Assembly: GCA_033557465.1 (NCBI GenBank) | Contig: CM066033.1 | Span: forward strand, 905,908,808-905,972,807 | Origin: Ichthyophis bannanicus | Lineage: Eukaryota; Chordata; Amphibia; Gymnophiona; Ichthyophiidae | Direction of reading: 5' to 3' | DNA: 64,000 nt | Part shown: piece by piece, positions 21,872-33,156 of the stretch | Layout: every line of letters begins with the position of its first letter | Numbering within the stretch: the stretch's first letter is position 1 | Program-made: the position numbers and the translations under genes | Notes under the pieces: model-generated | The model's database searches: none | What the model saw: only the letters and a program-made list of their open reading frames with translations | Told to the model about the DNA's origin: nothing

Positions 21872-22429
21872 CTTGCCAGTAATTAGCTGCGCTTAGAATC
21901 ACCGCTGAGAAGTTGAAGGAAAAGATGGCCTCCGTGGCCTGATGCAAGCAAAAAAAAGGGCGGGAAGGCAACTGCGTGGCAGGGCCAGGATGTAGGAGAA
22001 TGGCAGCGGGAGTGGCATTCGTTGAAGGAAGCGAGGGGCAGCAGAGCTGTTGAAGACAATGTGCATGACTATACCAGAGGGGGGGGGGGGGGGTATAAAT
22101 CACTCACTGCAGTTATGGATCAGAGGTAGGCACTGTGGTCCCTGAAAAGCAGCCGACTGAAAGGAAATGCAGGCTTTCTCTTTATCTGATTAAATTTAAA
22201 GTACACTTTGTTCTTCAAAACAAAAAATGAAAAGTGAACTGTCAGGGCACTCTTCTGGCTGCAACAGGGATACAGAGGCTCTCCCCCTAACTAAACTCTA
22301 ATGGTTCTCCTGACCAAGAGCTGCACCCCCTCGAAGAGCTGTACTAGGTCCTCTTGACCAGAAGCTGCTTGCAAGAAACAGAAGGTCTAGTGGGAAACTT
22401 CAAGGGAATACCTCTTGTGATCCCTGAAG

Positions 22430-22668
22430 ACCTCCATGCAGGTAAACACTCCCTAGCAGAGAAACTTAAACCAGTTGCCAGGAAAAAAAGAAAAGGCACA
22501 TACATCATCTGCTGGAGACAGAAAAATACGGAGGGTGACACCTAGAGGAGCCCCTTTATATGTCAGAGCCCATAGGCTGATGCTTCTGGCACTTTGTCTC
22601 CAGTGTCTGCTGGCAGGGGGACTTAACCCATTTGCCTGGACTGGTCTAGCAGATTGAATTGGAAGAAG
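22430..22668 (-). repeat. Right terminal inverted repeat of DIRS B1
   Basis: CACTTTGTCTCCAGTGTCTG followed by CTGGCAGGGGGACTTAACCC and GCCTGGACTGGTCTAGCAGA is the inverted form of 14700-14785. The border near 22668 is fixed by comparison with the internal region at 17505-17530. Confidence 0.68.
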
Positions 22669-22865
22669 CAATTCTCTTTGTATTCCTCAATTTCAATGTT
22701 GTTTTCGATCTGGTTGATCACTCACTTATTATCTCAATTTGAAGAGACAGACTTAGGGGATACTGTTCTTTGATGATTCACTTCTTTTTTTGAGAGACAA
22801 AAGGGTTTCTGTTCTTTGCTAATTCACATCCCATCAATGCAGTGTCCCCTGGGGCTAAATAGACA
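22669..22865 (+). pseudogene. LINE reverse transcriptase scrap (L2-like)
   Basis: In broken frame the plus strand reads as DLVDHSLIISQFEETDLGDT, then FTSF and QCPLG, the region between motif A and the GVPQGS block of L2/Rex-like LINE RTs. It has two adjacent stops and ends before motif B. Only about 200 bp are left. Confidence 0.5.
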
Positions 22866-23384
22866 AATGATGCCTGTCAAGAGATCTCAAGCCTTATATT
22901 GGAAAAGGGGACGGCAAGCACAGAAGCTTGGGAGAAATACAAGATCCATGTAGGCATGCAAAGAGTGAGACAAATTACAAGATAAAGAGACTAGTCCAAA
23001 TGTAATGCTCAAAAGTTCAGTAGTAATATTTTGAACTTGATGCAATAGTTAACTGAAAGCCAATGGTGCTGTGATAGTAGGGATGGGACATAACCAAATT
23101 GGTGCACTCCAGCCAGAAGCTAAAATGCTATATTTTATAGCAGCTGAAGCCTTTCTAAAGGGAGCAATGGTAATCTATTACATTGAACAGTACAGTAATC
23201 AGGTTTCGCAATGGCGAGGGTGAGCAAGAAACTTCAGATCCTGCAACAATAACCAAGATTTATCCTATGGACAACTGAAGAAATATGAGGCCTAAAGGAT
23301 ACTTGAGTCCAAAATGACATCCAAAGTACAGATAGAGTTTGGAAGTCATAGAGGCAAAGAGAAATTGAACGAGCGTGGGACAAA
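22866..23384. other. No recognised feature
   Basis: I see no open frame, known repeat or splice-flanked exon here. It may be intronic or an old unrecognised repeat. Confidence 0.4.
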
Positions 23385-24485
23385 CATGTTCCTGCACCGG
23401 TTATTCCTACGATTTATGTAATCCCGAAGATTCACAAATCTTTAACAGCTCCTCCTGGCCGTCCGATAGTTTCAGCAATAGGATCCCTTATGGAACCCAT
23501 TTCCAAGTTTTTGGACGTGTTACTTAGACCCTTCGTTGTCTCTAAGTGGTCTTACGTACGTGATTCATCACATGTCACTGAGATCTTGTCCACTTTTCAA
23601 AATTTGAATCATGATACAATACTTGTTACTTTGGACGTTGAATCCTTATACACTAATGTTCCACAAGCAGAATCCTTAGATATTATAGAGCAATGCCTAT
23701 TAAAAAGAGATACTTATAAACGTATCCCAACGGCTTTATTACTCTCATTGGCACATTTTGCCTTATGTGAAAATTATTTCTGTTTTAGAGACCTGTTTTT
23801 TAAGCAAGTAAAGGGTGTAGCTATGGGGTCTTCTTTAGCTCTGGATGTAGCAGATTTGTACATGTCTCAATTCGAAGAGAAATTCTTACGAGATCATGCC
23901 TTCAAATCTAATATCAAATTATGGATACGGTACATTGACGATATTTTAATTATTTGGGATGGTAATGTAGAATTACTTATCAAATTTAATTTATGGATTA
24001 ATGATTTAGATAGTCACCTACGATTTCAGCTTACATATGATCCTTTTCGCATTTCATATTTAGATTTACTGATTATTAAAGAAGGTAACCGTTTGATCAC
24101 GTCTCTTTATAGGAAACCCACAGATCGAAATCAATTACTTCATTTTCAGAGTTTTCATAATCCATCTTTGAAAAGAAATCTTCCCATGGGACAGTTTCTT
24201 AGGGTCAGGAGAACATGTACTACACTGCAGAATTTTGAAATTCAGGCAGATGTCATGAAAACACGATTCATGGCAAGACAATATCCCCCCTCTCATATCA
24301 ATCAAGCATATAAGAGAGCCCGAGAGTCGTTTCGTGAGTCTCTTCTTAAACCTCGACAGGAGAAGAAAGACATAAGGTTGGTTTGCCCTCTATTGTATTC
24401 TTCCTTATCAAAAGATATTATTAAAATTTTAAAAAAAGAATGGCATCTTATTCAATCCATACCTGGCTTTCAAAACATTCCATAA
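23385..24485 (+). pseudogene. Penelope-like reverse transcriptase domain
   Basis: The frame is open from 23385, with PTIYVIPKIHKS and PPGRPIVSAIGS upstream of the first Met (23490). Counting from that Met: motif A TLDVESLYTNVP with D49, motif B KGVAMGSSLALD near 108-119, motif C YIDDIL with the Asp pair at 150-151, then ISYLDLLI and TSLYRKPTDRNQLLHF. The catalytic Asps are kept. An in-frame TAA at 24483-24485 separates it from the endonuclease part, which goes on in the same frame. Related RTs are close to telomerase RT in family trees (established). Confidence 0.85.
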
Positions 24486-25030
24486 ACAATAGCTCACAAA
24501 CGCAATAATAATTTGCGTAATTTATTGGTTCCATCAGCTCTGACTGAGCGTAAATTTCTCTCTCGGCATAAGGGTCAGTATCAATGTGGACATTGTTCCA
24601 TTTGTCCCCATGCGTTACCCATCAGAAAGGAATATATACATCCTATCACTAAAGCAACATTTCAAATTGATGATTTCACCAATTGTGAGACTTCCCACGT
24701 GGTTTATGTTATTCAATGCCCATGTCCTTTACTATATGTAGGCAAAACTATTAGGAGTATAAGAACGCGAATTGTAGAACATAAAAGCTGTATAAGGAGA
24801 GGCTTGGTTGAGAAACCTCTAGTCACACACTGGCAGGAGCAAGGGCACAAAATTACAGACCTTAAGTTTTTTGTTATTAAAAAAGTTAAATTAAACTGGC
24901 GGGGGGGAAATATAGATAAGACCATCATGAGACTAGAACAAAAGTATATCTTTAGGCTAAATACATTGACCCCCAATGGTCTGAATTTAGAAAAAGGACC
25001 TGTCTGTGTTTTTGTAATCTTTATCAAGAT
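24486..25030 (+). pseudogene. Penelope-like GIY-YIG endonuclease domain
   Basis: The same frame continues after the stop; the first Met is at 24513. CGHCSIC (residues 25-31 from that Met) is a likely zinc-binding knuckle. The GIY-YIG motif appears as VYVIQC (64-69) and LYVGKT (74-79), followed by a basic IRTRIVEHK, and a Glu in RLEQKYIFRLNTL (about 142) suits the metal-binding Glu. NTLTPNGLN marks the usual end; the open frame runs on to 25400 with unrelated hydrophobic sequence, probably after a frameshift near 24990. The enzyme nicks DNA for priming. Confidence 0.8.
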
Positions 25031-26631
25031 TGGTATCGCTACCCCCTTTTTATACTTACCCTCCGGTTTTGCTGACAAGTTGTGTAACACTCCTAATAAG
25101 CCCAAAGTTATGCCATTTCACCCCTTTTTCTATAGGTTTTGTTGTCTTATCAACGTCTATACAATGTACATATTTTTCATAATGGTGGTAGTGTTGATTG
25201 CGATCGCCAGTGTACTGTTGCACTCTTCATTTTATTGTTATTATTTAATATTTATTTTTTTTAAACTTTCCCCGTGTTTCTTTTTGATGAAAAAGAATTA
25301 TAGATACATTATTTTGATTGTTTTCTCTATTATTACACACCTCCGCATCTTTTTAGCAGACCGCGCTATCAGATATCGGGTCGTTCATTCATCTGTCTGA
25401 TTTGGTGTCAAGAGAAGCACTGTTTTTACTAGCTATCTTTGCATTTGATTGACATCTTTGCCTGATCGGTGATTGGCTTACTTCCTCCAATCAGAATCTT
25501 CAGGAGATCCCGCGCTTCTGTTTTTTTAATGCGCAAGTGCCGGCGTCTTTTATGAATTCTATCAGTCAAGATAAGACAGTGTTTTACTTTTGCGGAATTG
25601 ATTTTCTTGTATACACTTGTTTGAATCCGTTAGGTAGGATTTTATCTTCTCCCTTTTTATATATATTTTTCTATACCATTTGTAGATACGTAAATCTAGG
25701 GCTTAAATTGGTTACTGTTTATGATCCGCCTGTGTTTTAAATGCACTTACAATTATATCGTTTGTAACTTGCGGCATTTTATTTATACGGGATGAACCTT
25801 TCCCCCTTTTTTACAGTGAATTAATATTTATACATTGTGCATGAGAATTTTATCATCTCTTCCATGGTTAATTATTGTGGTTTGTAGATCCACGCTTACA
25901 TTAGGTTATCTTTTATATTGTATTTACAATTGGATGGCTTGTAACCCGTATACTTCTCATTATACTCTTTATTAATATTAAGAGGAATTATATGAGTGGT
26001 TCACGTGTGCAAATATTTGAAGTTCATTAATATTTATTCTTCTGCTTTTTATGCTTTTTTCATGTATTTTTACCTCTTTTTTATACGTTATTGATTCCCC
26101 CCCCATCCCCTTGTTTTGTTTTTAGACTCTTACTTGTGTATACAATGATTTCGGTGGATGTATTTTAATATTAGTGAAGTTGGCCACATGTGCCTATTGA
26201 TCTCACTCCTGCTTCGTTGTTCTGAATGACTTTATGTCCTATTATCTCTTCCTTTTTTCCCCTTTGTAAAACGGATAGACACGTATATGACTAACGGTGG
26301 TATAGTATATTTATTTATTTGGATTATCATTGTTGCATATTAAGTTTTTAACTTCATTCCTTTTATTCATTTAATTTAATTTCTCCTTTCCCCCTTCCTC
26401 CCCTTCCCTCCCCCCTTTTTAATGATGATGTAATTGTATATTGAATGCTTTCATAAATGAATGATTTTCTTTGTTTTTATGTGGCATTCCAACATTCTTA
26501 TTTGTTCCTTTAGTTATTTATATTTCTGATTGTAATTGATTATTTATGATTTTAATTTTATGTTTATTTTTTATGCAAGTGTTATGTTTTTATCATGCAT
26601 TTATTTATTGTTCATGTTTTTATGTATTTAG

Positions 26632-26695
26632 TATGCCTGTATCCCCCTGATGAAGAAAGACTCGAAACACGGCCTGTGTCAGGCTATCGGGCATA
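26632..26695 (+). ncRNA. Hammerhead ribozyme motif (type I) of the Penelope-like element
   Basis: Conserved core: CTGATGA at 26647-26653 and GAAA at 26664-26667. Stem III is ACAC (26667-26670) / GTGT (26676-26679) around a GGCCT loop, giving the cleavage-site C at 26680. Distal stem I is TATGCC (26632-26637) with GGCATA (26690-26695). Stem II (26654-26663) is weak, and stem I next to the core has mismatches, so activity is doubtful. Such ribozymes are known in the terminal repeats of Penelope-like elements. Confidence 0.7.
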
Positions 26696-26759
26696 GATTG
26701 TGAGAAATAAAGGTTCCTTCCAATACACCACGGTTTCCATTGGATTCATAAATAGTCCT

Positions 26760-28600
26760 TATCCTTTGGAAGTCACTGGGGCTAAACCTCTTCCAGATGC
26801 TTCACTATGTTTAGCTCCTTGCCAAAGACTTCCCTTAAATCAAAGCTTTCTGTGATTGACTTCACAGCTAGACAGCAGAACCTGAGCAATTGCCTGGACA
26901 AAATAGATGCCACTGATTGAGAGGCAACTCTAATAAGGTTAGAGAGGGCCATCCACTAGATACTCTGCTCTTGACTCCATGAGGGTGGCCACTGGACTCT
27001 ACAGGAGCTGCTGCATCCAGCACAACAAGACACAAGAAAAGTATCCATTAAAAACAGCAGCCTGTATCCCTAGTATCGATACTACAAACACCTGTTTTTG
27101 AAGAACTTTTACCTTCCTGTTATAGTAGCCTTGGAGGGCGAAGTTCTCCTCCAACAGAATGGTTGTTCTATGGATAATATGGCCACAAGTGTGTCAACTT
27201 GGGAACCCAAAATAACACATCTAAATCCAAAACTGGAAGGGGTAAAGTCTGCCCATGACCTTCATGTCCTTGAGCACATCTCTCACTCCACCATAACCAT
27301 GTAAGAGTGCTATGAAAGGCTCTGGTAGACTGCTGAAGCCCTCCAGAATAGATTTGCCTTCTGAGGATTCTAGCCTCAAACTCCAAAATCTACACAGCCA
27401 AAGATACTTGTGAAATCAAGGATGCCAGCTCTGCCTTCTAAAAATGGTAAATCACTAACTGCTCATCTCCCTCTTCCAGGAAGACACTCCCAAAGAGACT
27501 CATGAGCTCTCTCTCTCTCCTTCTGGCTCCTCAATCAGGTGGCCTGACAACACTTGCTGCTTAGCTATTCTCCTAGCCAACCGGTTTGTTTTGGGTGCTG
27601 AACCCTCTGCAGGAGACATACTGAGTTCCTCTGCTATCCTGCCTGAGTCCTATGTCAACTGCCTAGGCTTCTGCATAGTGTGGGAATGGTGCATGATCAG
27701 AACAATTTCAGGTGAAAAAGATACTGAAGATGAGACCACCCTCCCCTCTTGGAGAAACTCACAGGCTGCCTACCATTCCGGAACGAGCACTGGAGGCCCT
27801 GGCATAGGAGAAAGTGGCAAACCCAAACCAAGAGGAGGAAAAGAATCTGCCAACAACCAACCACTGTTCCCACTGAAAGGCAGGCCATGTCTGATTTAAG
27901 AGCTGCATGACCACCCCCACAGCATGCCTCCATAACAGAGAGAAGGCTGCTGCATCAAGTTCTGCCTGATTGCTCTGTGGCTTCCACTGCACCAGTAAAC
28001 AGATCACTGCTACAATCACAACAGGACAGAAGGGACTGTCCATCCCTTGCAGAAATGCTCCCACTCTCTATCTTGGCATTGCTGAGGTTTGAAAAGGAGC
28101 TAATTGCTCTCCCATCCTGGTGCACTGGAGACTGGGGTCACACCAGCGCCCAACGGGGATTACCCCATGTTAAAACTTCTCTTTTTTTTTACTTTCAATT
28201 TTATCACCCCCTACAGTTTTCTCCGTACTGAGGAGAGGTGAGAAGAGGGGGAGAGGTGAGACGCACCAAATTACCACCCCCTAAGTTCCCGAGGGACCTG
28301 AAGGTTCACCCATGCTCAGTTAGGGGGAGCCCTGAGACCATACAAATTAAGGCCTGTTCTCCCAGAGAAAAAGCCCATGGGCTAATATTCTAAGGTATCT
28401 CTGGCCAATCTTGGGGCTAAATCAGAATGCAGGATTTACAGCCTTGGGTCAAACCTTGGCAATTCTTGCTGCACCAATCCAGAAGTTACCACCACCTGCT
28501 GGAGAGAGAATACTGGCTAGTCCAAGGCTGTACCAATTCTTATAATATGGATGTCGTCACTAGAAAAGCTCTGTTCCATCTGCTGGAAACAGATTAGAGC
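26760..28600 (-). mobile_element. Degraded DIRS-like gag and terminal region
   Basis: Patchy similarity to B-family gag, for example the region around 27165-27210 against 21080-21120. It ends near 28490-28580 with a CACCTGCTGGAGAGAG / CCATCTGCTGG pattern like family-B termini. 27591-27899 and its complement are open for about 100 codons but show no motif. Limits and family are uncertain. Confidence 0.4.
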
Positions 28601-28929
28601 AGATGACATTAAATGAAAGCACGTATGCAATAAGGATAATAAGAGGACAAAAATGGTGAAAGGAGATGGGCAGTATAAGTTTTACAGTAGGCATCTACTT
28701 ATCTTCTGATTTCTGATAAGATTTTGCTTTTAGCCTAACAAAGTGAGAAACCAGTTTTAGGTTCTCACTTCTTACATACTACCTACCAAACCTCTTCCCC
28801 ACCCCCACTGAAGAAGAAAACCCCTCCAGCTCAATAGTTTCCTCCTGCTCCTTTGAACCTCTGGTTCAAATGAAACCGATTCCTACTCAAATACAGCACA
28901 ATGCGCCTTTATTCATAACTACCTAGAAA
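28601..28929. other. No recognised feature
   Basis: Probably intronic sequence of CAD. I found no exon or repeat signature. Confidence 0.35.
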
Positions 28930-30468
28930 CACTGGTCAACAAATTTTTTACAAAAGTCATGTTACCGAAATAGTAATTTCTTATCAATTTTTATATGCTG
29001 AACACGAATAGGACAGTGAAATTGCAAAGTTGGCTCTAATTTTTTTGTAATCTACAAGAATTAATGTTTACATCATGAAATGCATGTCAATAGTAAATAT
29101 ATAATAGGCCTTCGGTTAATACCTGTAAAAAACCAAGTCATAGACTACTTCTTAGATTTTTTTGCCTGTCTCTTGTACAGCTGTTCGGGAGCTTCTCTGG
29201 GGAGCGTCCAGCAGTAGTCAGCCAACATTGTAGTGGGCCATTTTCCCTGGTATCTTTACTCCATCGTTGCGATATCCTGGTGAAAACGTTCGCCCTGTTC
29301 ATCACTAACCATACCACAGTTGTCAGGAAAGAAATCGAGATGGGAATCAAGGAAATGGATCTTTAGAGACATATTGCAGCCAAGTTTCTGATACTGCAGT
29401 CTTCTACTAGTTCCTTGTAGTTTTCTGCTCTAACATTCCCGAGAAAGTTTGTTGACACTAGGCAAAAAGCATTCCATGCTTGTTTCGCATCACCCTGCAG
29501 CAAGTTGTTGAACCGGTCATCTTTGAAGAGCTCTTGAATCTGAGGACCCACAAAAACTCCCTCTTTAATCTTTGCTTCGCTGAGTCGAGGGAAGTTTTCA
29601 TGCAGGTATCGGAAAGCTGGCGAAGTGCGGTCCTTTACTTTCACAAAGTTTTTCATCAAACCTAGTTTGATGTGAAGGGGTGGTAGCAGGATTTTGTGAG
29701 CCTCAACCAGAGCTGGGTGCTGGATATTCTTCTCTCAAACTGTTACATTTTGTCTGAGATTCCATTCCTTCCGCAAGTAGTACCAATCCCTTGCTCGGCT
29801 ATCCCACTCACATAAGAAACACATGTATTTTATATATCCCTGCTGCAGTCCCATTAAAAGGGCAACTACTTCAAGTCACCACAGAGGTGCCAGCTGTACT
29901 GGTTATAGTTAATGAAAGTCAGTAGATGCTTTAAGTTATCGTATGTCTCTTTCATGTGGACGGCATGCACTACTGGAATAGATGGAAGACGGTTTCCATT
30001 GTTCAAAAGCACAGCCTTCAGACTCAGTTTCGAAGCGTCTATAGTCTCCAGTCTTGTGGGTCATGAGTGATTTTTAAGGCATTCATGAGGCTTTCAATAT
30101 CAGAACAGAATACCAGATTACTTTCCTTTCCGACTGCGTATAGTACACTGCTGACGTCAGATGGCTTCAGCAGCCATCTGGCAGTAGTATTGCATTGCAT
30201 CAGAAAATGATGCAATCAACTCTGGATGATGTGTGCATGCTGATATTATGCAATGTGATGCAATATTACATCATTCAAGGCTTATTTGGGATGTTGTTGA
30301 TGTCCTACTGGATAAATTTACACGGTGAAACATCAAAAATGAACTACATGCAATATCTTCAAAACGAGAGCCAATAAATTTTTTTAATGTTATATTCGTG
30401 TTCAGTTCACCAAGATACTACAGATTAGGGCCTTTTAAAGTCAGTAACGATTTCAATGTTGACCAGTG
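28930..30468 (-). mobile_element. DNA transposon with 12-bp inverted termini
   Basis: CACTGGTCAACA at 28930-28941 is the exact inverse of TGTTGACCAGTG at 30457-30468. A second inverted pair lies inside: CTGAACACGAATA (28998-29010) and TATTCGTGTTCAG (30393-30405). Between them, on the minus strand, is a broken transposase-like gene. No clear target duplication is visible (flanks GAAA and GAAT agree at 3 of 4). I cannot name the superfamily with confidence. Confidence 0.75.
29150..30110 (-). pseudogene. Transposase-like protein of a widespread unnamed family
   Basis: Minus-strand frames give, in order, NGNRLPSIPVVHAVHMKETY, LTFINYNQY, MKNFVKVKDRTSPAFRYL, PRLSEAKIKEGVFVGPQIQE, FLGNVRAENYKELVED, DSHLDFFPDNCGMVSDEQGE followed by RFHQDI, and MLADYCWTLPREAPEQLY. 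I recall this set from many predicted animal proteins of transposon origin; the acidic SDEQGERFHQDI block may hold catalytic residues (inference). One stop lies after the RFHQDI block (ATME then stop), with frameshifts near 29360 and 29660. It would cut and paste its element in the nucleus. Confidence 0.65.
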
Positions 30469-31181
30469 GAATCCAGGCAGGGAGGAGGAGAAGAGGATAG
30501 GGGGTTCCTCATTTTTAACCCTCTCCCATATTTTGTCTGCTCAACCATTGCAGCAGCAATCTTCAGTCAGTGGGGATCCTTGCATGGACTGGGGTTTGGA
30601 AGTCTGGTCACTAAGGGCTGCCAATGTGTGATGGCTGGGCCATTCTCCCCCAACAGGAGCTATGAACGTTGTTCTGCAGTGTCTCCAACATAAGCCAAGG
30701 TGACACTTGTAAATCACCGATACCACCATTATCTGGAAGACGTCTATTTCGTTAATGTCTTAGTTGCCAGAATGGATTCTTACAGATAAATGAGGAGTTG
30801 TGTGGAATCATCAGGACAAACTCACCCACCCCCTCTTACATCACCCCTCCTTTAAGCTCCCACCTTATGATATCTCACATCATAATTTTGTCATTTTTGA
30901 TGTTTGTAAATCATCTCTTCCCCTCCCTCCCTAACCCTTTTCACATCTACAAGAATCTCAGTAACACTGTGTGTGCAGTAGCACTACAGAAATAACACAA
31001 AAACCTTCTCTACCACAGAACTATATCCTAATCATCAATTCTATGCAGATTAAACACCTCAGACTGCACAGAATGATCAGTATAATTATCAGTAAACAAG
31101 TCTTAATGAAACTAACATCAGCAGCCATGGCCTCCTCTTCCTCTCCGGGATGATACATTCACACATCGTAGGCTTCCATAC
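30469..31181. other. CAD intron sequence downstream of the 31182-31394 exon
   Basis: No repeat family recognised and no second exon found. It starts with a GT donor read on the minus strand (complement of AC at 31180-31181). Confidence 0.5.
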
Positions 31182-31394
31182 CTCAACGGCACCTGGATTG
31201 GGGTGTCGCAGTACAACCACATCAGCATAGCAACTCATAGTCTGCACAGAATCTGCCAAGGATTCTCCCTTCTGAGTGGATGAGGTGGACTCTGAGAAGC
31301 TGAGGACTGAGCCCCCAAGGCGATACATGGCTGCAGAGAAAGAGCTGCTGGTTCTGGTGCTGACTTCATAGAACATGGAGGCCATTACCTTACC
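31182..31394 (-). CDS. CAD: CAD exon: aspartate transcarbamoylase carbamoyl-phosphate site
   Basis: A 213-nt exon (71 codons, phase 0 at both ends) on the minus strand. It starts [19 protein letters not shown] and ends [13 protein letters not shown] is the carbamoyl-phosphate-binding loop of aspartate transcarbamoylases, and QKGESLADS holds the 80s-loop Ser and Lys that reach into the neighbouring active site. Acceptor CTCTTGTGGACAG precedes it; donor GAG|GTATGG follows. CAD is the cytosolic multienzyme of de novo pyrimidine synthesis (glutamine-dependent carbamoyl-phosphate synthetase, dihydroorotase, aspartate transcarbamoylase); this part joins carbamoyl phosphate and aspartate. The protein sequence is intact and close to known vertebrate CAD as I recall it, so a working gene is likely. 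Confidence 0.93.
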
Positions 31395-31457
31395 CTGTCC
31401 ACAAGAGGAGGAGAGAAGGGCATATGATTACAATGAAGCATGGTTGTCATTGCCTTA

Positions 31458-31790
31458 ACCTGTTACTCAACTGTAGTAGACGTTCTCCATGAATAGCAGG
31501 AATAAGGCCTCACATATGGGTAACATCACCGATGGAGCCCCGCACGGATCGCTCCCCAGCTTCCAAAGGAGGTTTTTGGGAGGTATGCTGTGTATGTGCA
31601 CCTGCCTTCCCCGCCTGCCACGGCATCATATTCTCCAATATAACAACACAATTGGAGCCAAAAGGCAATTCCGCAGGGAGGTGGGAGGTCCATGAGGACT
31701 TATTCCTGCTATTCACAGAGAACACCTGTTACAGGTGGGTAACTATGCTTTCTCAATGAAGCAGAAGGAAATAAGTTCTCACAATGGGAC
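31458..31790 (-). repeat. Left terminal repeat and internal complementary region of DIRS C
   Basis: 31484-31650 pairs with 36970-37143. From 31690, TTATTCCTGCTATTCACAGA then ACACCTGTTACAGGTGGGTA is the inverse of the left end. The following CTTTCTCAATGAAGCAGAAG matches the inverse of the right end, as in copies A3 and D1. Confidence 0.75.
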
Positions 31791-32184
31791 TCCCAAGCTC
31801 CAGGCTGAGGAGAAAGAACAGCCCAACCAGTCATCGAGAACTGCAGAAGCCAGGAAAACAAGAGAGGCAGTCCCATCAAGGGACTCATCTGATGCAGTAT
31901 CCACAGTCAACATAGACCAAGGGAATTTTGAGAAGGTAGCCTGGATGGACAGAAGGGCCAGTGGGCAGGGGCTGACTCTCAAGACCCAAAGAGATGCCGG
32001 AGTACGACCTGGCCAAAATTGCTGTCCTGTCAGGAATCCCCATCCAGACAGTAATTGGCTGCGAAGGTATGGACCAAAGATCACGTCACAGCCCTGCAGA
32101 TTTCTTTTGCGGAGACAGAATGGAGATAGGCTACTGATGTAGCAATCGCATGGACACTGTGAACCGTGACATGACCCTCAAGGC

Positions 32185-32986
32185 TCAGACCAAGGAATAC
32201 ACATGGGCGATGCAAACAGCGAGCCAGAGGGATAGCGTACGCTTTGAAACAGTGACCCCCAGCCTATAGGGGTCGAAGGAGACGAACACCTGAGAGGACT
32301 GATGGTGCGCTTTTGTGTGCTCCGAGTAGAAGGCTAATGCACACTTGCAATCCAGTGTGTGCAATGCTGCTTCACTGTGACTGGTGTGAGGCCGGGGAAA
32401 AAACATTGGAAGGACAACAGATTGGTAAGGTGGAAAGTCGAGATTACCTTTGGCAGAAAACACAGGTGCGTGCGAAGCACCACCCGGTTTTAGTGGAACC
32501 AGGTGTATGGAGAGTGTGTGATCAGAGCCTGAAGCTCACTCACTCGCCAGGCCAACGTGACTGCCACCAGGAAGAGGACCTTCCAGGTCAAGAACTTCAG
32601 CGGACACACGTCCAGTAGCTCAAAGGGAGCCCACATGAGCTGGTCAAGAACCACATTCAGATCCCAAGCAACCATAGGGAGCTTAACTGAAGGCTCTGAC
32701 AGAAACGAGCCCTTCATGAATCGGCATACCAGAGGCTGAGCCAAGATGGGCTTCCTATCGTGCTGAGGTGAAAATGCATCAAGGACTTGAGCCCAGACTT
32801 GGAGAGGTTCAAGAGATACTCTAAAAGTTGGTCCATGGGGCAGAAAAAGGGGTCCAATTCCCGACCAGCGCACCAGATAACAAACCACCAGCATTTGAAC
32901 ACATCGGCTTTACGTGTTGACTCCTTGCGAGATGCTATCAGGATCTCTGTGACACCCTCGGGGAGAGCAACTTGCTCAGCATCCAT
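32185..32986 (-). pseudogene. DIRS tyrosine recombinase, copy C
   Basis: Pieces: 32714-32986 (EILIASRKESTRKADVFKCW, N-terminal core-binding part), 32490-32894 with LAWRVSELQALITHSPYTW, where the Arg before VSEL fits the first catalytic Arg, and 32185-32463 (TLDCKCALAFYSEHTKAHHQ, RLGVTVSKRTLSLWLAVCI). The H-x-x-R and Tyr boxes fall in other frames left of 32185. Several frameshifts. Confidence 0.72.
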
Positions 32987-33156
32987 GCTGTGAGTGCTAG
33001 GGGGCGAACGTTGGGATGCAACATGGAACCATCCTTCTACGAGATGAGTTCTAGGTTAGAGCCCAGGCGAAGAGGTTCCTCCTATGAGAGCTGCAACAGT
33101 ATCGTGAACTATGGCTGCAATGCCAGTATGGAGCGATGAGAATCATGGATCCCCTC

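Larger units (their letters stand above)
14682..22668 (-). mobile_element. DIRS retrotransposon copy B1 (second family, nearly complete)
   Basis: Left terminal repeat (14682-14797, continued 17150 to about 17250), internal complementary region (about 17440-17560), recombinase (17418-18730), RNase H/methyltransferase-like part (18721-19600), RT (about 19600-20506), gag (20419-21871) and right terminal repeat (about 22430-22668), all in minus sense. The termini carry GACCAGTCCAG-type words and differ wholly from family A termini. Part of the internal region (17450-17505) is the inverted copy of the left end; its other half (17505-17560) is the inverted copy of the right end. A 2.35 kb DNA transposon splits the left repeat. 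Confidence 0.75.
23385..26745 (+). mobile_element. Penelope-like retroelement (5' truncated)
   Basis: Encodes RT followed by a GIY-YIG endonuclease in one reading frame, the defining pair of endonuclease-bearing Penelope-like elements. A long AT-rich 3' part (about 25400-26630) leads to a hammerhead-type core (26632-26695) and ends around 26745. The 5' end is cut inside the RT N-terminus. The 3' end is estimated from the loss of element-like sequence, not from a repeat. Confidence 0.85.

Noticed and set aside
25020..25400. Hydrophobic tail of the Penelope-like endonuclease frame as a membrane protein
   Set aside because: It begins after the usual end of the domain and is AT-rich; more likely a frameshifted read-through than a functional tail.
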